From the NCBI GenBank assembly GCA_029834535.1, contig JAQMWT010000226.1:1-48068 (forward strand): a DNA stretch of 48,068 nucleotides, given 5' to 3'. Positions 1 to 9,299 of this stretch are shown here, piece by piece. Origin of the DNA: Chrysophaeum taylorii. Taxonomy: Eukaryota; Sar; Pelagophyceae; Pelagomonadales; Pelagomonadaceae. Positions within the stretch are counted from its first letter, which is position 1, and each line of letters opens with the position of its first letter. The notes under the pieces are model-generated. The model was not told the DNA's origin, searched no databases, and worked only from the letters and a program-made list of their open reading frames with translations. The position numbers were made by a program, and so were the translations under genes.

Positions 1-329
1 GGCGAAGCGTGTGTACACACACATGCTGCGGGTGCGAGGCATTTGTGTTTATAAGCCCCGAAAGGTGAAAATGACCTGCCATGCGCCGCCGCCGCCGCAC
101 TGGTCATCATCATAAAGTTCGCGTCGAAGAACGCGGTTAAGCAGCGATTGGGAACTGGCATAGAAATAAAACTCGTCACCGACCAAGGGAAGTTAGTTAT
201 AAATGCGCCACGAACAAAACCATTGGAGCGGCGGCGGTGCTTTTCTTTTAAGCCGTCGTCGTCGTCGACTCTTTACCAAAAAGACTTTTCGGAGTTGTAT
301 AACTTTGAACGTTACCCTTGTAGGATTGG
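1..329. other. Left edge, no gene recognised
   Basis: No gene is recognised here. The last part may include the N-terminal extension of the decayed lysyl-tRNA synthetase that follows, because a short open frame runs from about 148 into it. This part has CGT/GTC triplet runs but no domain that I can name. Confidence 0.4.
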
Positions 330-1835
330 CAGCGACGACGTTGGCGTGTGTGACGAGTCGTCGTCGTCTTTTCTGGCGGCTGCGGAGAAGGGTGGTGAAA
401 TCGTGGATCCCGAGACGGGCGCGAAGATGTCGAAGACGCCTGGAAGAAGTTGGTGAAGAAGCGGGAGAACGAGAAAAAGAAGGCGGAAAACCGCGCAACA
501 GCCCGCGGCGAAGACGACGAAATCGTCGTCTGTTCGAGGACGAGGAGGTGGAGCCGCACCTGTACTTTGAGACGCGGTCGGCGTTGATGCAGAGGCTGGG
601 AGACGCGGCGTGGCCGCACAAATTCGTGGCGACGGTATCGATACCCAGTACGCGAGCCGGTACTCGGATCTGGAAGCGGGCGCGCGGCTGGACGAGGTGC
701 TCGGTGACGGCGCATCATGCGCAAGGCGGGCAGGCAAGGCGGTTTTCTACGACCTCCAGCAGGGCGGGTCAAATTCAGATTATGAGCGAGCCGGGGCCGA
801 GGCGGCGGCTGGCAGAAGATTCACGAGACGCTTCGGCGGGGGGATATAGTCGGGGTGAAGGGCCGACCTGGAAAATCTAAAGGGGCGAGCTGTTATTTTC
901 GCGATCCACATCACCCTTCTTTCGCCCTGCCTGCATGCTGCCAAAGGGTCGGGTCAGGTGAATCCCGACGTCAAGTTCCGGAAGAGGTATCTGGATCTGC
1001 TCCTGAACGGTCGTCCGAAGTTTTACGCGGGCCAGATTGTGTCGTCGTTCCGGCGATTTTTCGACGAGCGAGGGTTCCTGAAGTGGAAACGCCGATGATT
1101 CCGGGCGGCGCCCGGCGAAGCCGTTCGTGACTACTCAGCGAACTCGGCATGGATGTCTTTCTCAGAGTCGCGCCCGAGCTCCCGGGCGTGCGTCGTGAGC
1201 GGCCTCGACCGCGTCTACCGGCCGCCTTCCGGAACGAGGCATGGACGACTCCATTCCGCGGTTTTATGGCCTACGCCGACTACTAATTTGATGGATCTCA
1301 CAGTCATCTCGGGGTTGACGGACATCCGCGGAGATATCGTGTCAAGTACGGCGATTTCGACATGTCTCCTGGCCACGGATCCCGATTCGCGACCGATTCC
1401 GGCAGGCTGAAGCCCCGATGCCGCCGACAAATCGAGCTCCACAAAAGCACGACGTCATTAAACCGTCGCCAGACTCCTCGACAATCTCGACGAAATTTCT
1501 CGAATCAAGCGTCTCCCCGCGTTTATCCCGCGATCGCGATCAGTGCCTGGCTACAAACTCGAAGCCCGGCCTTACCGGCGCTTCAGCTCTTCGTGGCGAC
1601 AAAGAACTCTGCAATGCCACCGAGCTCAACAACCCTTCGTTCAGCGCCAGCGCTGCTCAAGCGTCCGGCGTCCAAGCCGGCGACGACGAGGCCATGGTCA
1701 GGCGAAGACGCGTCGCCCTCGGCACGGCCTCCGCCGGCTGGGGCTGCGGTATCACCATGTTCCTCACCAACACCTGTTACTCTTCCCGATGAAGCCACCA
1801 CACCAGCCCTCGGTCATTAAGCTCCGCGCTCAGCT
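330..1835 (+). pseudogene. Lysyl-tRNA synthetase pseudogene (class II, cytosolic type)
   Basis: This is a decayed copy of class II lysyl-tRNA synthetase, which charges tRNA-Lys with lysine. It is seen only by changing reading frame many times. Landmarks in order are a lysine-rich N-terminal helix (about 410-490), the anticodon-binding OB-fold region with GDIVGVKG and GRPGKSK-like stretches (about 640-890), RYLDLLLN (about 985), motif 1 with RRFFDERGFL (about 1050-1085), the VFLRVAPEL stretch (about 1155-1180), motif 2 with RNEG followed by MDDS after one lost base (about 1229-1252), ELNNP (about 1620) and motif 3 with a MFLTN end (about 1736-1772). Many small deletions and stops remove any usable frame, and the total length is shorter than a usual synthetase gene of 1.5-1.8 kb. 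A functional copy must exist elsewhere. The identity is firm; the exact ends are not. Confidence 0.82.
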
Positions 1836-2035
1836 CATCCGGCACGGTATCCAACCAGAGCGTGAACTTCCTTTTCCGACAAAAACGACGCCACTTTAAC
1901 CTTTCCTTTTTATTATCTCCTGTCTTTTCAACACGCACGGCACACGGCGTGCGGCTCGGCGCATTTAAGTAAAAAATCATCCGATCTTGACGAGCTAGTA
2001 GGTGTTCATCAATCGGTGAAGTAATGATGATGCGT

Positions 2036-2365
2036 CGCTTGGCTCTCGGTGTTTCTCGATGAAACGCGTCGCCTCGCCGGCTCAATCGTACTATTTCGAG
2101 GAGGCCGTCGAGTCGGTGACGTTGCCGGGGTCTCCGGGAACGATCACGGGCGGCCATCAAACTCTGCGAACAGCTCAAGCCTGGGGTCGTTGCAGTTGGT
2201 TCGGAGAAGTACTGTCTCGGGCAGCTATCACCGACGCCGAGTGTCGATGAGCAGTCAAAGTTGAGCCGACAAGGTCAAGAGATTGCGAACCGACCAGGAT
2301 CACCGCCGAAACCGCCAGGCCATCGGCGCTCGGGATCCAACTTTAATCAGGCTTCTTCTTCTTAG
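2036..2365 (+). pseudogene. Coding remnant, unknown
   Basis: Two open stretches in different frames look like one short coding tail split by a frameshift near 2150. The first starts at an ATG at 2059. The second reads AIKLCEQLKPGVV and VGSEKYCLGQ, then a proline, serine and basic-rich tail ending in three serines and a TAG at 2363. The alternating hydrophobic pattern looks like protein, but I recognise no family. It lies just downstream of the lysyl-tRNA synthetase pseudogene and just before the 3' end of the convergent glycosyltransferase pseudogene. It could be chance. Confidence 0.25.
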
Positions 2366-2573
2366 ATGACTGGGAAGAGCTCCCTCTGAGAACAACGCCA
2401 AGCTTGGATCTTTTCCATCGCTCTATCATCCAGCTCGAGACACGCGGAAACAAGGCAAGAAAAGGATCTGGAGTGCGTGGTGCCGACCGGGCCAGGCCAC
2501 ATGATGATTGAGCGCGGCGCTTCCGCGACGTGGTGTGCGACTTAAATAACAAAAACTCGGAGGACAGGGCGGG

Positions 2574-2594
2574 ATGATGATGATGATGATGATA
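2574..2594. repeat. (ATG)n microsatellite
   Basis: Seven ATG trinucleotides in a row lie just beyond the 3' end of the glycosyltransferase pseudogene. The intact paralogue at 11.3 kb lacks this run at the corresponding place. A similar GAT run occurs near 26.92 kb. Confidence 0.9.
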
Positions 2595-2609
2595 TTAGCC
2601 GCCGAGCAT

Positions 2610-4065
2610 GAGCGTCGTGAGACTGTGGATATTGCGCGCTTGTGCCGGCCGTGGAGGGCGCCGGTCGGGTCCGGGGTCGATGTTACGCGAGAATTGTCGG
2701 GTGGTGCAGAGCGTTTTGCCGTTCCATGGCCGGAACGCCGCCCTTCAAGATGGTGTGGGGTTTTGCTACGGTTGTTTGTTTCAAGGGGTCGCGGCGTAGT
2801 GACGGCGACAGGCGACCGCAGGTCCAGGTTTTGTGGCGATAGCTCGGGGTCCGGCGCCGCACGAAATCCGTTTGGTAGGCGTGGGCAGCCCTTGGATAGG
2901 AGACGTCGTCGGGACCCTTGAGGAGGAGGACGTCGTCCTCGAACGAGCTTCCACTGTCCAGGCGAATTTGGGCGACTTTCAGCACGACAAGCGCCGGTCG
3001 AAGCGCGCAATAGAGTCGTTTCTCGGCTAGCCAGGCTCAAATAAACCAACATTAAACGGTGGCGCGCGCCTGAAACATGCACCCGCAGAGGTTAAAGAAG
3101 ACGGCGTCGACTATTTCGACGGTCGAGTTCAAGCCGCGGCTGAGCGGTCGTGGACGGGTCGCATCCACCTCGCTCTGGTGCATGCGACTCGCTGTGTCGC
3201 GAGTCGGGCGCGGGCTTCCCGATTCCCTCGACATATCCGTCGCTTCCGAAGACGTTCGCGTGGGACTCCCAAGATACAACCGCCCGGTCCGTGAGGGGAG
3301 CGCAACATCGCCTCGAGCTTCACGGGTCTCGCGCCGTCTGGGCGAGATCGGCGTGCGAGGTCTCGGCCGAAATGCTCGCAGCCCTCTCCTCGAAAGACGA
3401 GAATGTTCCCGCCAAGTAGGCGACGATGCGGAGACGTATCCGTTTTTGAGGCGCCATTCGAGGGCCGAGATAAACAGTCCGCGTACAGCTCGACGTTCTT
3501 CGTTTTCGTCTCTCGCGGCGGTAACGTTCCGCGTGCCCGTTCCGGAGACGCTTCGAGCGCCTCGCGGGACCCCGGCCGCCACGCACGCGACGAGGCATCG
3601 CGGTCGGTCGACAATTCTGCGACATGTAAGCGAATGTCCGTATTTCCGCCGCCACGTCTCGGGCGTCGTTTCGCGACGCCTCGCGATCCGCCTCCCCTTC
3701 TTCGAACAACCTCCCGAACCCGCGAGACCATGGGCCAGCGCGGACGACCTGTCGGCGGGCCGTTGAGGCTCGAGCGGTGGCTCTCGCCGTGCTCCCGCCA
3801 GTTTGTACACGAGACCCACGCGCCGGGAGCCGTCGCATCGCCGCCAGCGCGTATCGTCGGTGTATCGCCATCGAGAAACATGACGGCCGAGCAATTCTCG
3901 GAGACTCGGTCGCTTCCTTGTCGGCGAACACGTCACGAACACCACCCCGCCGCGCACCTCGACGCGCTCGCCATCACACTCTTGCGGCGCTCGTTCTTCA
4001 GCCACGTATTCCGCGACGTGAACTGATTCCGCCGACCGCCGGCAGCAGCTGGCAACATCGTCAAC
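2610..4065 (-). pseudogene. Decayed paralogue of the GT10-GT25 glycosyltransferase gene
   Basis: This stretch aligns along its whole length with the intact gene at 11286-13295 on the same strand. Shared blocks include the segment around 3095-3140 (matching about 12030-12075), the signal-anchor region near 4020-4060 and the 3' end near 2615-2660. The intact gene spans about 2.0 kb but this copy only about 1.45 kb. The loss is spread over many small deletions rather than one large gap, with frameshifts throughout. The longest leftover open frame on this strand, 3052-4005, mixes true and false frame. No product is expected. The high residual identity suggests a fairly recent duplication followed by fast loss by deletion. 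Confidence 0.82.
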
Positions 4066-4189
4066 ATAAAAATAAGCAGCGGGAAGAAAAAAACAAGTCG
4101 ACTTCCATGGTCACAACCTCCTTCTTCTGATTTGAGGCGGTGTAGGTCTATAGGTAATGGAGAAAAAGTCTGCTGCGCCGGACAAATCA

Positions 4190-4870
4190 CGTGTTTATTG
4201 CAGGCAGAAGTAAGCCGAGTAAGTGGTAGTCCCCCAACCCCAGTAAGTTCACCTGGTCCCAGTAAGTTCACCTGGTCAGTAAGTTCACAATCTCTAACCC
4301 CAGTAAGTTCGGCGTAAACACACTCGTGCTCACACCACTCCTTCGAGCTCGTCGCTGTCGCCTCCGCCAATCTAAGCTGCTTCGATCCGCACTGTAGACG
4401 CCGGCTGCTGGCACATGTGAACAGGGCGGAGTCGTCGACCAGAAAACGTTCTCGGGTTGCCGATCGACGAAACGCAGAAGCTGGACGTGCAATGAGCAGA
4501 CGCGGTGCTCGCGGGCGTGGCCCCGCTCTTGTTGATCGTTTGGCGAGCGCTGGGATACAGGTGGAGAAGCCTCGACGACACGATCGGTCATATCTATTAC
4601 CGTTGCAGTATGCGATGGTCGGAACAAGCTCGCGCTCTCGTCCGTTGGTGTCAGGGAGTTGAAAACTCTACTGTAAAGCGAGGCGTCGTCTTCCGACCCA
4701 GCCTAGTCAGCCAAAAGAACTCCGACGCGCAAATCCGGGAAAAAGGCCGCGGTCATCCGCGTTGTCAGCATCGACAATCATTTCGACGAGGCGTGAGAAT
4801 GGCGCGCTGAACCGCGGTCATCTGCGGGTCGCCGTAGCTCGGAGGATCAATGGCTGCAGCTCGAGCGCAC
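4190..4870 (-). mobile_element. Decayed Helitron-type helicase fragment (copy a)
   Basis: This is a shortened copy of the unit described at 35570-36560. It starts with four clustered AGTAAGTTC words (about 4240-4310), then the AATCTAAGCTGCTTCGATCC module (about 4370). The reverse complement of the PIF1-like helicase tail follows, ending in the segment rich in GACAACGCGG near 4760. Compared with copy b at 9300-10480 it has lost several hundred bases in many small steps. It has no coding capacity left. Confidence 0.6.
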
Positions 4871-4879
4871 CTAAATCGG

Positions 4880-5015
4880 CGTCGCTAAAACCACGCACGG
4901 TGACCCCGACTTCGCGTACTATCTCCGCACATCCCGCCCTACAAACCCCCCACATCATGCTCCCCACACACCCGCCCAGCAGAACAGACAAACATCTGCT
5001 GATGAAAACAGTAAG
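4880..5015 (+). repeat. Decayed copy of the 10.7-10.98 kb tail and satellite
   Basis: The order of short blocks (ACTATCTCCGC, a CCCACA-rich stretch, CATGCTCCCCACACAC, then AACAGACAAACATCTG) matches 10705-10970, with most of the sequence between the blocks deleted. It is therefore the worn-down remnant of the PD-(D/E)XK-family tail plus one satellite unit, placed beside a Helitron fragment just as in the 9.3-11 kb locus. Confidence 0.5.
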
Positions 5016-5029
5016 GCAGGTCGGGTTTT

Positions 5030-5130
5030 CGGCGCTTTGCGGGGGCAAGCCCCCGAACCCCCCGAATTGGGGGGCTCTGCCCCCCAAACCCCCCGCCGGG
5101 GGACACCCCCGGACCCCCCATGGCCTCGAG
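5030..5130. repeat. C/G-rich multi-hairpin block
   Basis: Runs of five or six G alternate with runs of five or six C, separated by 2-5 bases. Examples are GGGGGCAAGCCCCC and GGGGGGCTCTGCCCCCC. At least four stem-loops can be drawn and they can pair in alternative registers. It looks like a mobile or replication-slippage hairpin repeat, not a gene. Confidence 0.8.
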
Positions 5131-5289
5131 GGCCGCGGCGTCTCGGGAGCCGACCAAAAACACCGTCGCATGCCGTGGAAATTCTGTCTTTTCGGTTCTT
5201 GAAGATTTCTTGGTAACTTTTGCGTTGTTGGGTTAGGGTGTGCACCGTTGTCGTTGCTTTCCGTTGCGCGAAGCGTTCTGGGGGTTAGC

Positions 5290-5825
5290 GTTATGCCTGT
5301 TTATAGCGCTTTCGGGTGTTTCCTTATGGGCATATTTTGGTGTAGGCGCCGGGGATGGCACGGCGTATTGAGGAGGAGGGCGTGGCGCATAATCCATAGA
5401 TAGCGGACGCGCCCGTCGCGGTCGACGGTCCAGAGGTTCTCGCGGCGAGGACGGCCGCAGCGGCAAGAGCGAGGCGTGGCCGTGGAAGCGGGCTTCGCCG
5501 TAGACGCGAGCGGGGAGGTCTGCTGGCCAGAGCGCGGGCACGGGCGGTCGTCGTGGACGCGCGCGGGCGCGCGGGCGGTCGTCGGCGCGTGGGCGCGCGG
5601 CGCGCTCGTCGCGGCGTTGTTCCTGGTCTTCGATCCGTAGGCGCTCCAGCAGTAGGTCGCGAGGTTTGCGATGGCCAGAGCCCGGCCAGTCCCAGGACGT
5701 GGCGCGACCACCGTCGACGAAGGCCGCGACTTTACGGCGAGCCGTTGTCGCCCGCGGGGGAGAGTCCGAGGCCGCGGTCGGGACGGCGGTGGCCGCTCGC
5801 AGCGGCGACGAAGACGCCGGCACGC
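5290..5825 (-). pseudogene. Possible decayed coding region, unknown
   Basis: On this strand a protein-like stretch begins near 5730 (KVAAFVDGG, then KPRDLLLERL and an E/R-rich segment). It continues with a YGEARFHGHASLLPL segment and, after a frame change near 5440, ENLWTVDRDGRVRYLW. I recognise no family. The change of frame and the R/P-rich middle suggest a broken gene, but a chance open frame in GC-rich DNA is possible. Confidence 0.25.
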
Positions 5826-6147
5826 ATCGTATCGAAGCGCTGGCAGACGCGTCGAGCGCCGGCGCGCCGCGCCGCGAAGCGCTGGCAGACGCGTCGAGCG
5901 CGTCGCGGAGTTTTTTTTCGGCTTGGTCGACTGGACGTCAACCCGCGGGAGAGTCCGCGGTCGGACAGCGGTTCACGCAGCGGCGCGCCGGCGGCGCATC
6001 GAGTGGTGATGTTCGATCCACCGAGTCGACGGTCGAGTGCGCGTTCTCGAGGACGTCCCGTCGGAAGAGCGATTTGACCGCAGACGCGAGCGCGGCAAGC
6101 CCTTCTCGATTTCGGTGGCCGGTCGCAGCGGCGACGAAGACGCCGGC
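5787..6147. repeat. Internal direct repeats
   Basis: A 34-base block at 5787-5820 recurs with one mismatch at 6113-6146. Between them a 27-base block (5833-5859) recurs exactly at 5875-5901, giving a 42-base period that equals 14 codons. In the + frame both copies read EALADASSA, and a related TADASAAS occurs near 6080. The multiple-of-three spacing hints at a degenerate repeat-containing coding sequence, but no complete gene is visible. Confidence 0.6.
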
Positions 6148-6632
6148 GCATCGCGCGCGTACCGAAGAGTTCGCGCGCAAAATAGGCGAAATCGCGTCGC
6201 ATTTTTGCGCGCGCCAGAGCCCCGAAAGAACATCAAAAGAAAATCCCGGGCATGCGATGCCGGCGTCGAGGCTCGCCTCGCGTAGCGTCCCTGGCTCCCC
6301 AGGCTACTACTCTCAGCATACAAATCGACCACCAGGAACCGAACTCGAAACGTACGTACAGCAACAACAAACTTCTTCGCTCTCTCTCATACTACAAGGC
6401 TCTCCGCACATACCAAAAAAGAAAACTTTTTATAAACAGCAACGCTTTTGGCGCATACATTTATGCAAAGAACAGAAAGTAGGCCGCGGGTGAAACGTTT
6501 TGAAATAAATCGGCTTTACAAAACACAGATTTTGTCGGCCCGTTTCGAGCATACATGCTCGAAAGAACAGAAAGTAGAGTTCCGTTGATGTGTGCTCACT
6601 GACGGACTGACATTTCCCAATTTCCCAATTAA
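6148..6632. other. Intergenic, nothing recognised
   Basis: AT content rises toward 6400-6630. The word AACAGAAAGTAG occurs twice (about 6470 and 6564), and TTTCCCAA is repeated near 6613. This may hold the promoter or 5' leader of the gene that follows, but I see no defined element. Confidence 0.3.
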
Positions 6633-8006
6633 TTGTTGTGGATGGAAGTCGAGCGCATCCGAGGAATGACAATGAGCATTAGCATACTGGCAACGGATAT
6701 TGTGAAACTCGCGCGAAATGTCTTTGCACTGGTCAAGGAAGTTGACCGTGATTCTTTGGAACTGGCGCGGCGGATGCAATTCATGGGGGCGGCGATGAAC
6801 CGAATCCTTCATTTATACGATAACGCTCCTGTCCGAGAAGGTTTGTTGATGCCGTTCCTCTTGGAGGACGTTCGAGGAACTTTACACCAAGTCAACAGGA
6901 TGATCCAGCACATGTTGGACCTCGACCGAGTACGCAGCGCTATTAGCCGTCATGCGAAGAAGGTGTTGACTGCGCCGGCGAACAAATCGAAGATTCAGGT
7001 ACTCAACGCGAAGCTACGCCAAAGCCAGCAAGACGTGCTCCTTGCGATGGTGGTGGACCTTGAACTAGAGCCGAAGACCGTCGCTCAGCCGGTGGACGTG
7101 ACGAAGGGACCCGTGGATGGAGTCGACAAAGACGGTGTCCATGGTGACCCCCAGGAAGAGACCGAAGAGTCCGCCGCTGCGAAAGATGGCGACGTTGGCG
7201 AAGACCCAAAAACAGAAACGTGGTGGGGATCTGTCGTCACGAGCGACGAGTCTCACCGTAGACAACTCGTTGGAGCCGCACCGATTCGGCGAGGATTCGC
7301 TGACTACGTACTCCGTCGTAGGACACTGGAGCTGGTCAACGACTCAACCAAAAAAATTTACGCTGTGATTTCGAAGAGCCCCATCAAATGGAAGGGCGGC
7401 GGCAGCGCGGCTGCTGACCTGAGAGCGGGCATTCCTGGAGCCAGCGGTGAGTTTAGGGCCGACCAGTACTACGAGTGGGAAACTCTAGACGGAGATCAGG
7501 GTTCTCATTTCATCATCGAGAGTCAAGATAGGCTATCGGGCATCGATACGGCGAAATCTAAAGTATATGTCGTATTCATCGCACAAGATGACGATGGCAG
7601 CTGGAGCGAGTGTCATGGACACCAGCTCGTCGACGTCAGGAAAACCAAAGGTCTCATATTTCGTGAAAGCGACGCTAGAAATGTCACACCGTTCGGGTTT
7701 CCCGCGGAACTGCGAACCGAAACGAATGCTACCAATGTGCCCGTCGTCGATGCCGGATACTTCTTCACTCGCATCGACCAGACCCTGTACTACGAGAAGC
7801 CCGCGGTGTTCCTGGTCTTCCTTATTGGCATCTTCCTTGGTATTGTGGCCGTTGCTCTCCCCCGCCTCTTCCTAGCAGCTCCGGAATATACTCCTGCAAG
7901 GTCGGACAAGGAGACGGTGAATGTGCTGTTCCAATTGGGCATCGGTGCGCACTCCGTCATGTTAGGCGTGCTCCGTCGCTCTCACATTCCGACAGTCCTT
8001 AAGTAG
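6633..8006 (+). CDS. Membrane protein with HeLo/MLKL-like N-terminal helical bundle
   Basis: This 457-codon intronless frame looks intact. Residues about 15-145 are almost all amphipathic helix and contain a four-helix-bundle-like pattern (AARRMQF-type, then LEDVRGTLHQVNRMIQ, then KIQVLNAKLRQSQQDVL). It resembles HeLo or MLKL N-terminal domains, which in fungi, plants and animals attack membranes or relay death signals. Residues 150-200 are an acidic linker. Residues about 228-345 look like a beta-sandwich (TLELVNDSTKKIYAVIS, then KVYVVFIAQDDDGSW). A clear hydrophobic span follows at about 390-415 and a weaker one at 428-446. The first ATG is at 6633; Met4 (6642), Met12 (6666) and Met14 (6672) are alternatives. 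No neighbouring gene explains its role. The reading frame is fairly secure; the domain assignment is an inference from pattern alone. Confidence 0.6.
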   Translation: MLWMEVERIRGMTMSISILATDIVKLARNVFALVKEVDRDSLELARRMQFMGAAMNRILHLYDNAPVREGLLMPFLLEDVRGTLHQVNRMIQHMLDLDRVRSAISRHAKKVLTAPANKSKIQVLNAKLRQSQQDVLLAMVVDLELEPKTVAQPVDVTKGPVDGVDKDGVHGDPQEETEESAAAKDGDVGEDPKTETWWGSVVTSDESHRRQLVGAAPIRRGFADYVLRRRTLELVNDSTKKIYAVISKSPIKWKGGGSAAADLRAGIPGASGEFRADQYYEWETLDGDQGSHFIIESQDRLSGIDTAKSKVYVVFIAQDDDGSWSECHGHQLVDVRKTKGLIFRESDARNVTPFGFPAELRTETNATNVPVVDAGYFFTRIDQTLYYEKPAVFLVFLIGIFLGIVAVALPRLFLAAPEYTPARSDKETVNVLFQLGIGAHSVMLGVLRRSHIPTVLK

Positions 8007-8237
8007 AGTGCCCGATGGCCTTTGCTCCTCCCTCGTCACGACATCGACGGTCGAAAAAGAAAGCCACGGTCATTCCACGTCGATTGGCGGGGTCGTCTAG
8101 AGGGGCGAGGCGCTTTGTTTCTTCCAAAGAGGGGTCAAAGGTAGCGCGCGCAAAATGCCGAGGTGGGGTCATTCGTATCAGTCTCGAGGGACGACGCCTC
8201 TCGAGAGAGACCGTTACTACAGGTGGCGACTTGTGGC

Positions 8238-8893
8238 TTAAGCAAGAGGATCAGCGTAGTTGCGGGGGCTTCGGAAGATACGGGTCGTAGCGATGGTGGT
8301 GGCGACGGCGACGATGGCGACGACGATGTTGACGACGAGGCTGTGCGGCGAGAGGAACGATGGTCGCTGTCCGAAGACGTCCAGGAGATAGGGGGATTTG
8401 TGCTCACAGTGGGAGCCGTGGAAGCCGGCGAAGCAGCGGCACTGGAACGTCGGGAGGACGAGGGCCCCGTTGGCGCACTTGGTGGCTCCTGGGTTCCCAT
8501 GGAGTTCGGCCCACCGCCGGTGTTCCGCTTCGTCGGTCGGGGTCCAAGCCAACGCGTCGTCGTCGTCCTCATTGTCGTCAAAGGACAACGACGAAGTGAC
8601 GAAGGCGTCCCAGTCGATATCGAACTGGTTGTGGAGAACTTGAAGTTTCGTCGTTGTCCTTTGACGAAAATGAGGACAACGAGGACATCGTGGGTCGGGG
8701 GATTCGTTCCGAGGGCCCCGTTGTCGTCTTGGGACACCACGATGGGCGCGTCGGCCGAGCACAGTGTTAGTGCGGGATGGGTCCGAAGGTCGGGTTGATA
8801 GTGGAGGACGGCGTTCGACAGGGAATTCACGGCAGTACACGTCCCCGACGCCGCGTAGGCCCGGGCGAGAGTGACGTAGTGGCCCATCGGCAT
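8238..8893 (-). pseudogene. Broken gene: EGF-like module plus C-terminal TM segment
   Basis: The downstream part (frame ending at 8238) encodes an acidic stretch SFDDNEDDDDALAW, then an EGF-like half with CANGALVLPTFQCRCFAG and HCEHK (3-4 of the usual six cysteines in view). A TM helix (VVNIVVAIVAVATTIA) and a short basic tail follow. This predicts a surface or lumenal protein anchored at its C-terminus. The upstream part lies in another frame and reads YVTLARAYAASGTCTAVNSL and LTLCSADAPIVVSQDD. The two frames meet at a 29-base inverted repeat (8567-8595 and 8647-8675). A further open stretch at 8901-9293 on the same strand may be the original N-terminus, since it contains KRGCKFCVDPHPVIFLVAV, but this is unsure. 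An intron joining the frames is an alternative to a break. Confidence 0.45.
8567..8675. repeat. 29-bp inverted repeat inside the EGF-TM gene
   Basis: Bases 8567-8595 are the reverse complement of 8647-8675 with one mismatch, and the match continues a few bases outward with further mismatches. The loop is about 51 bases. The arm carries the acidic DDNEDDDD codons in one copy. A fold-back template-switch duplication would explain both the repeat and the frame change around it. Confidence 0.8.
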
Positions 8894-9299
8894 CTTTCGA
8901 TCACGTTCCGCGAGGCCGCGCCCCTTCTGCTTCGCGGCAATCGACGTTCGTCAGAGGCATCGCCCCGCGATCCCTCAGCGTCGCGTAGTTCAGAACTGCA
9001 GCGGCGCTTTTCTGCAGTCGAGGAGCATTGTCGGGGCAGCTCGTCGACGATGTGTGGCGCTGATGTCCAGTGATCAATAAACGATCTTTCGGTCGAGATT
9101 CCGAGACAAAAGGACGGCGCAGGTCAAAAACCACTGGCATCCGATGCGCAAGGAGGCGGAGATCACTTTTGTCGGCAACTCCCATGAGCATCGCCTCTCC
9201 CACCATGCGCACGGCGACGAGAAAAATGACCGGGTGAGGATCGACACAGAACTTACAGCCTCTCTTCTTGGAGAGGGTTAGTTTTTCAACCAAATGAAA

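Noticed and set aside
2343..2552. Short minus-strand ORF ending SSKKKKPD
   Set aside because: It overlaps the + strand remnant, has no family match and its basic tail comes from a CTT run.
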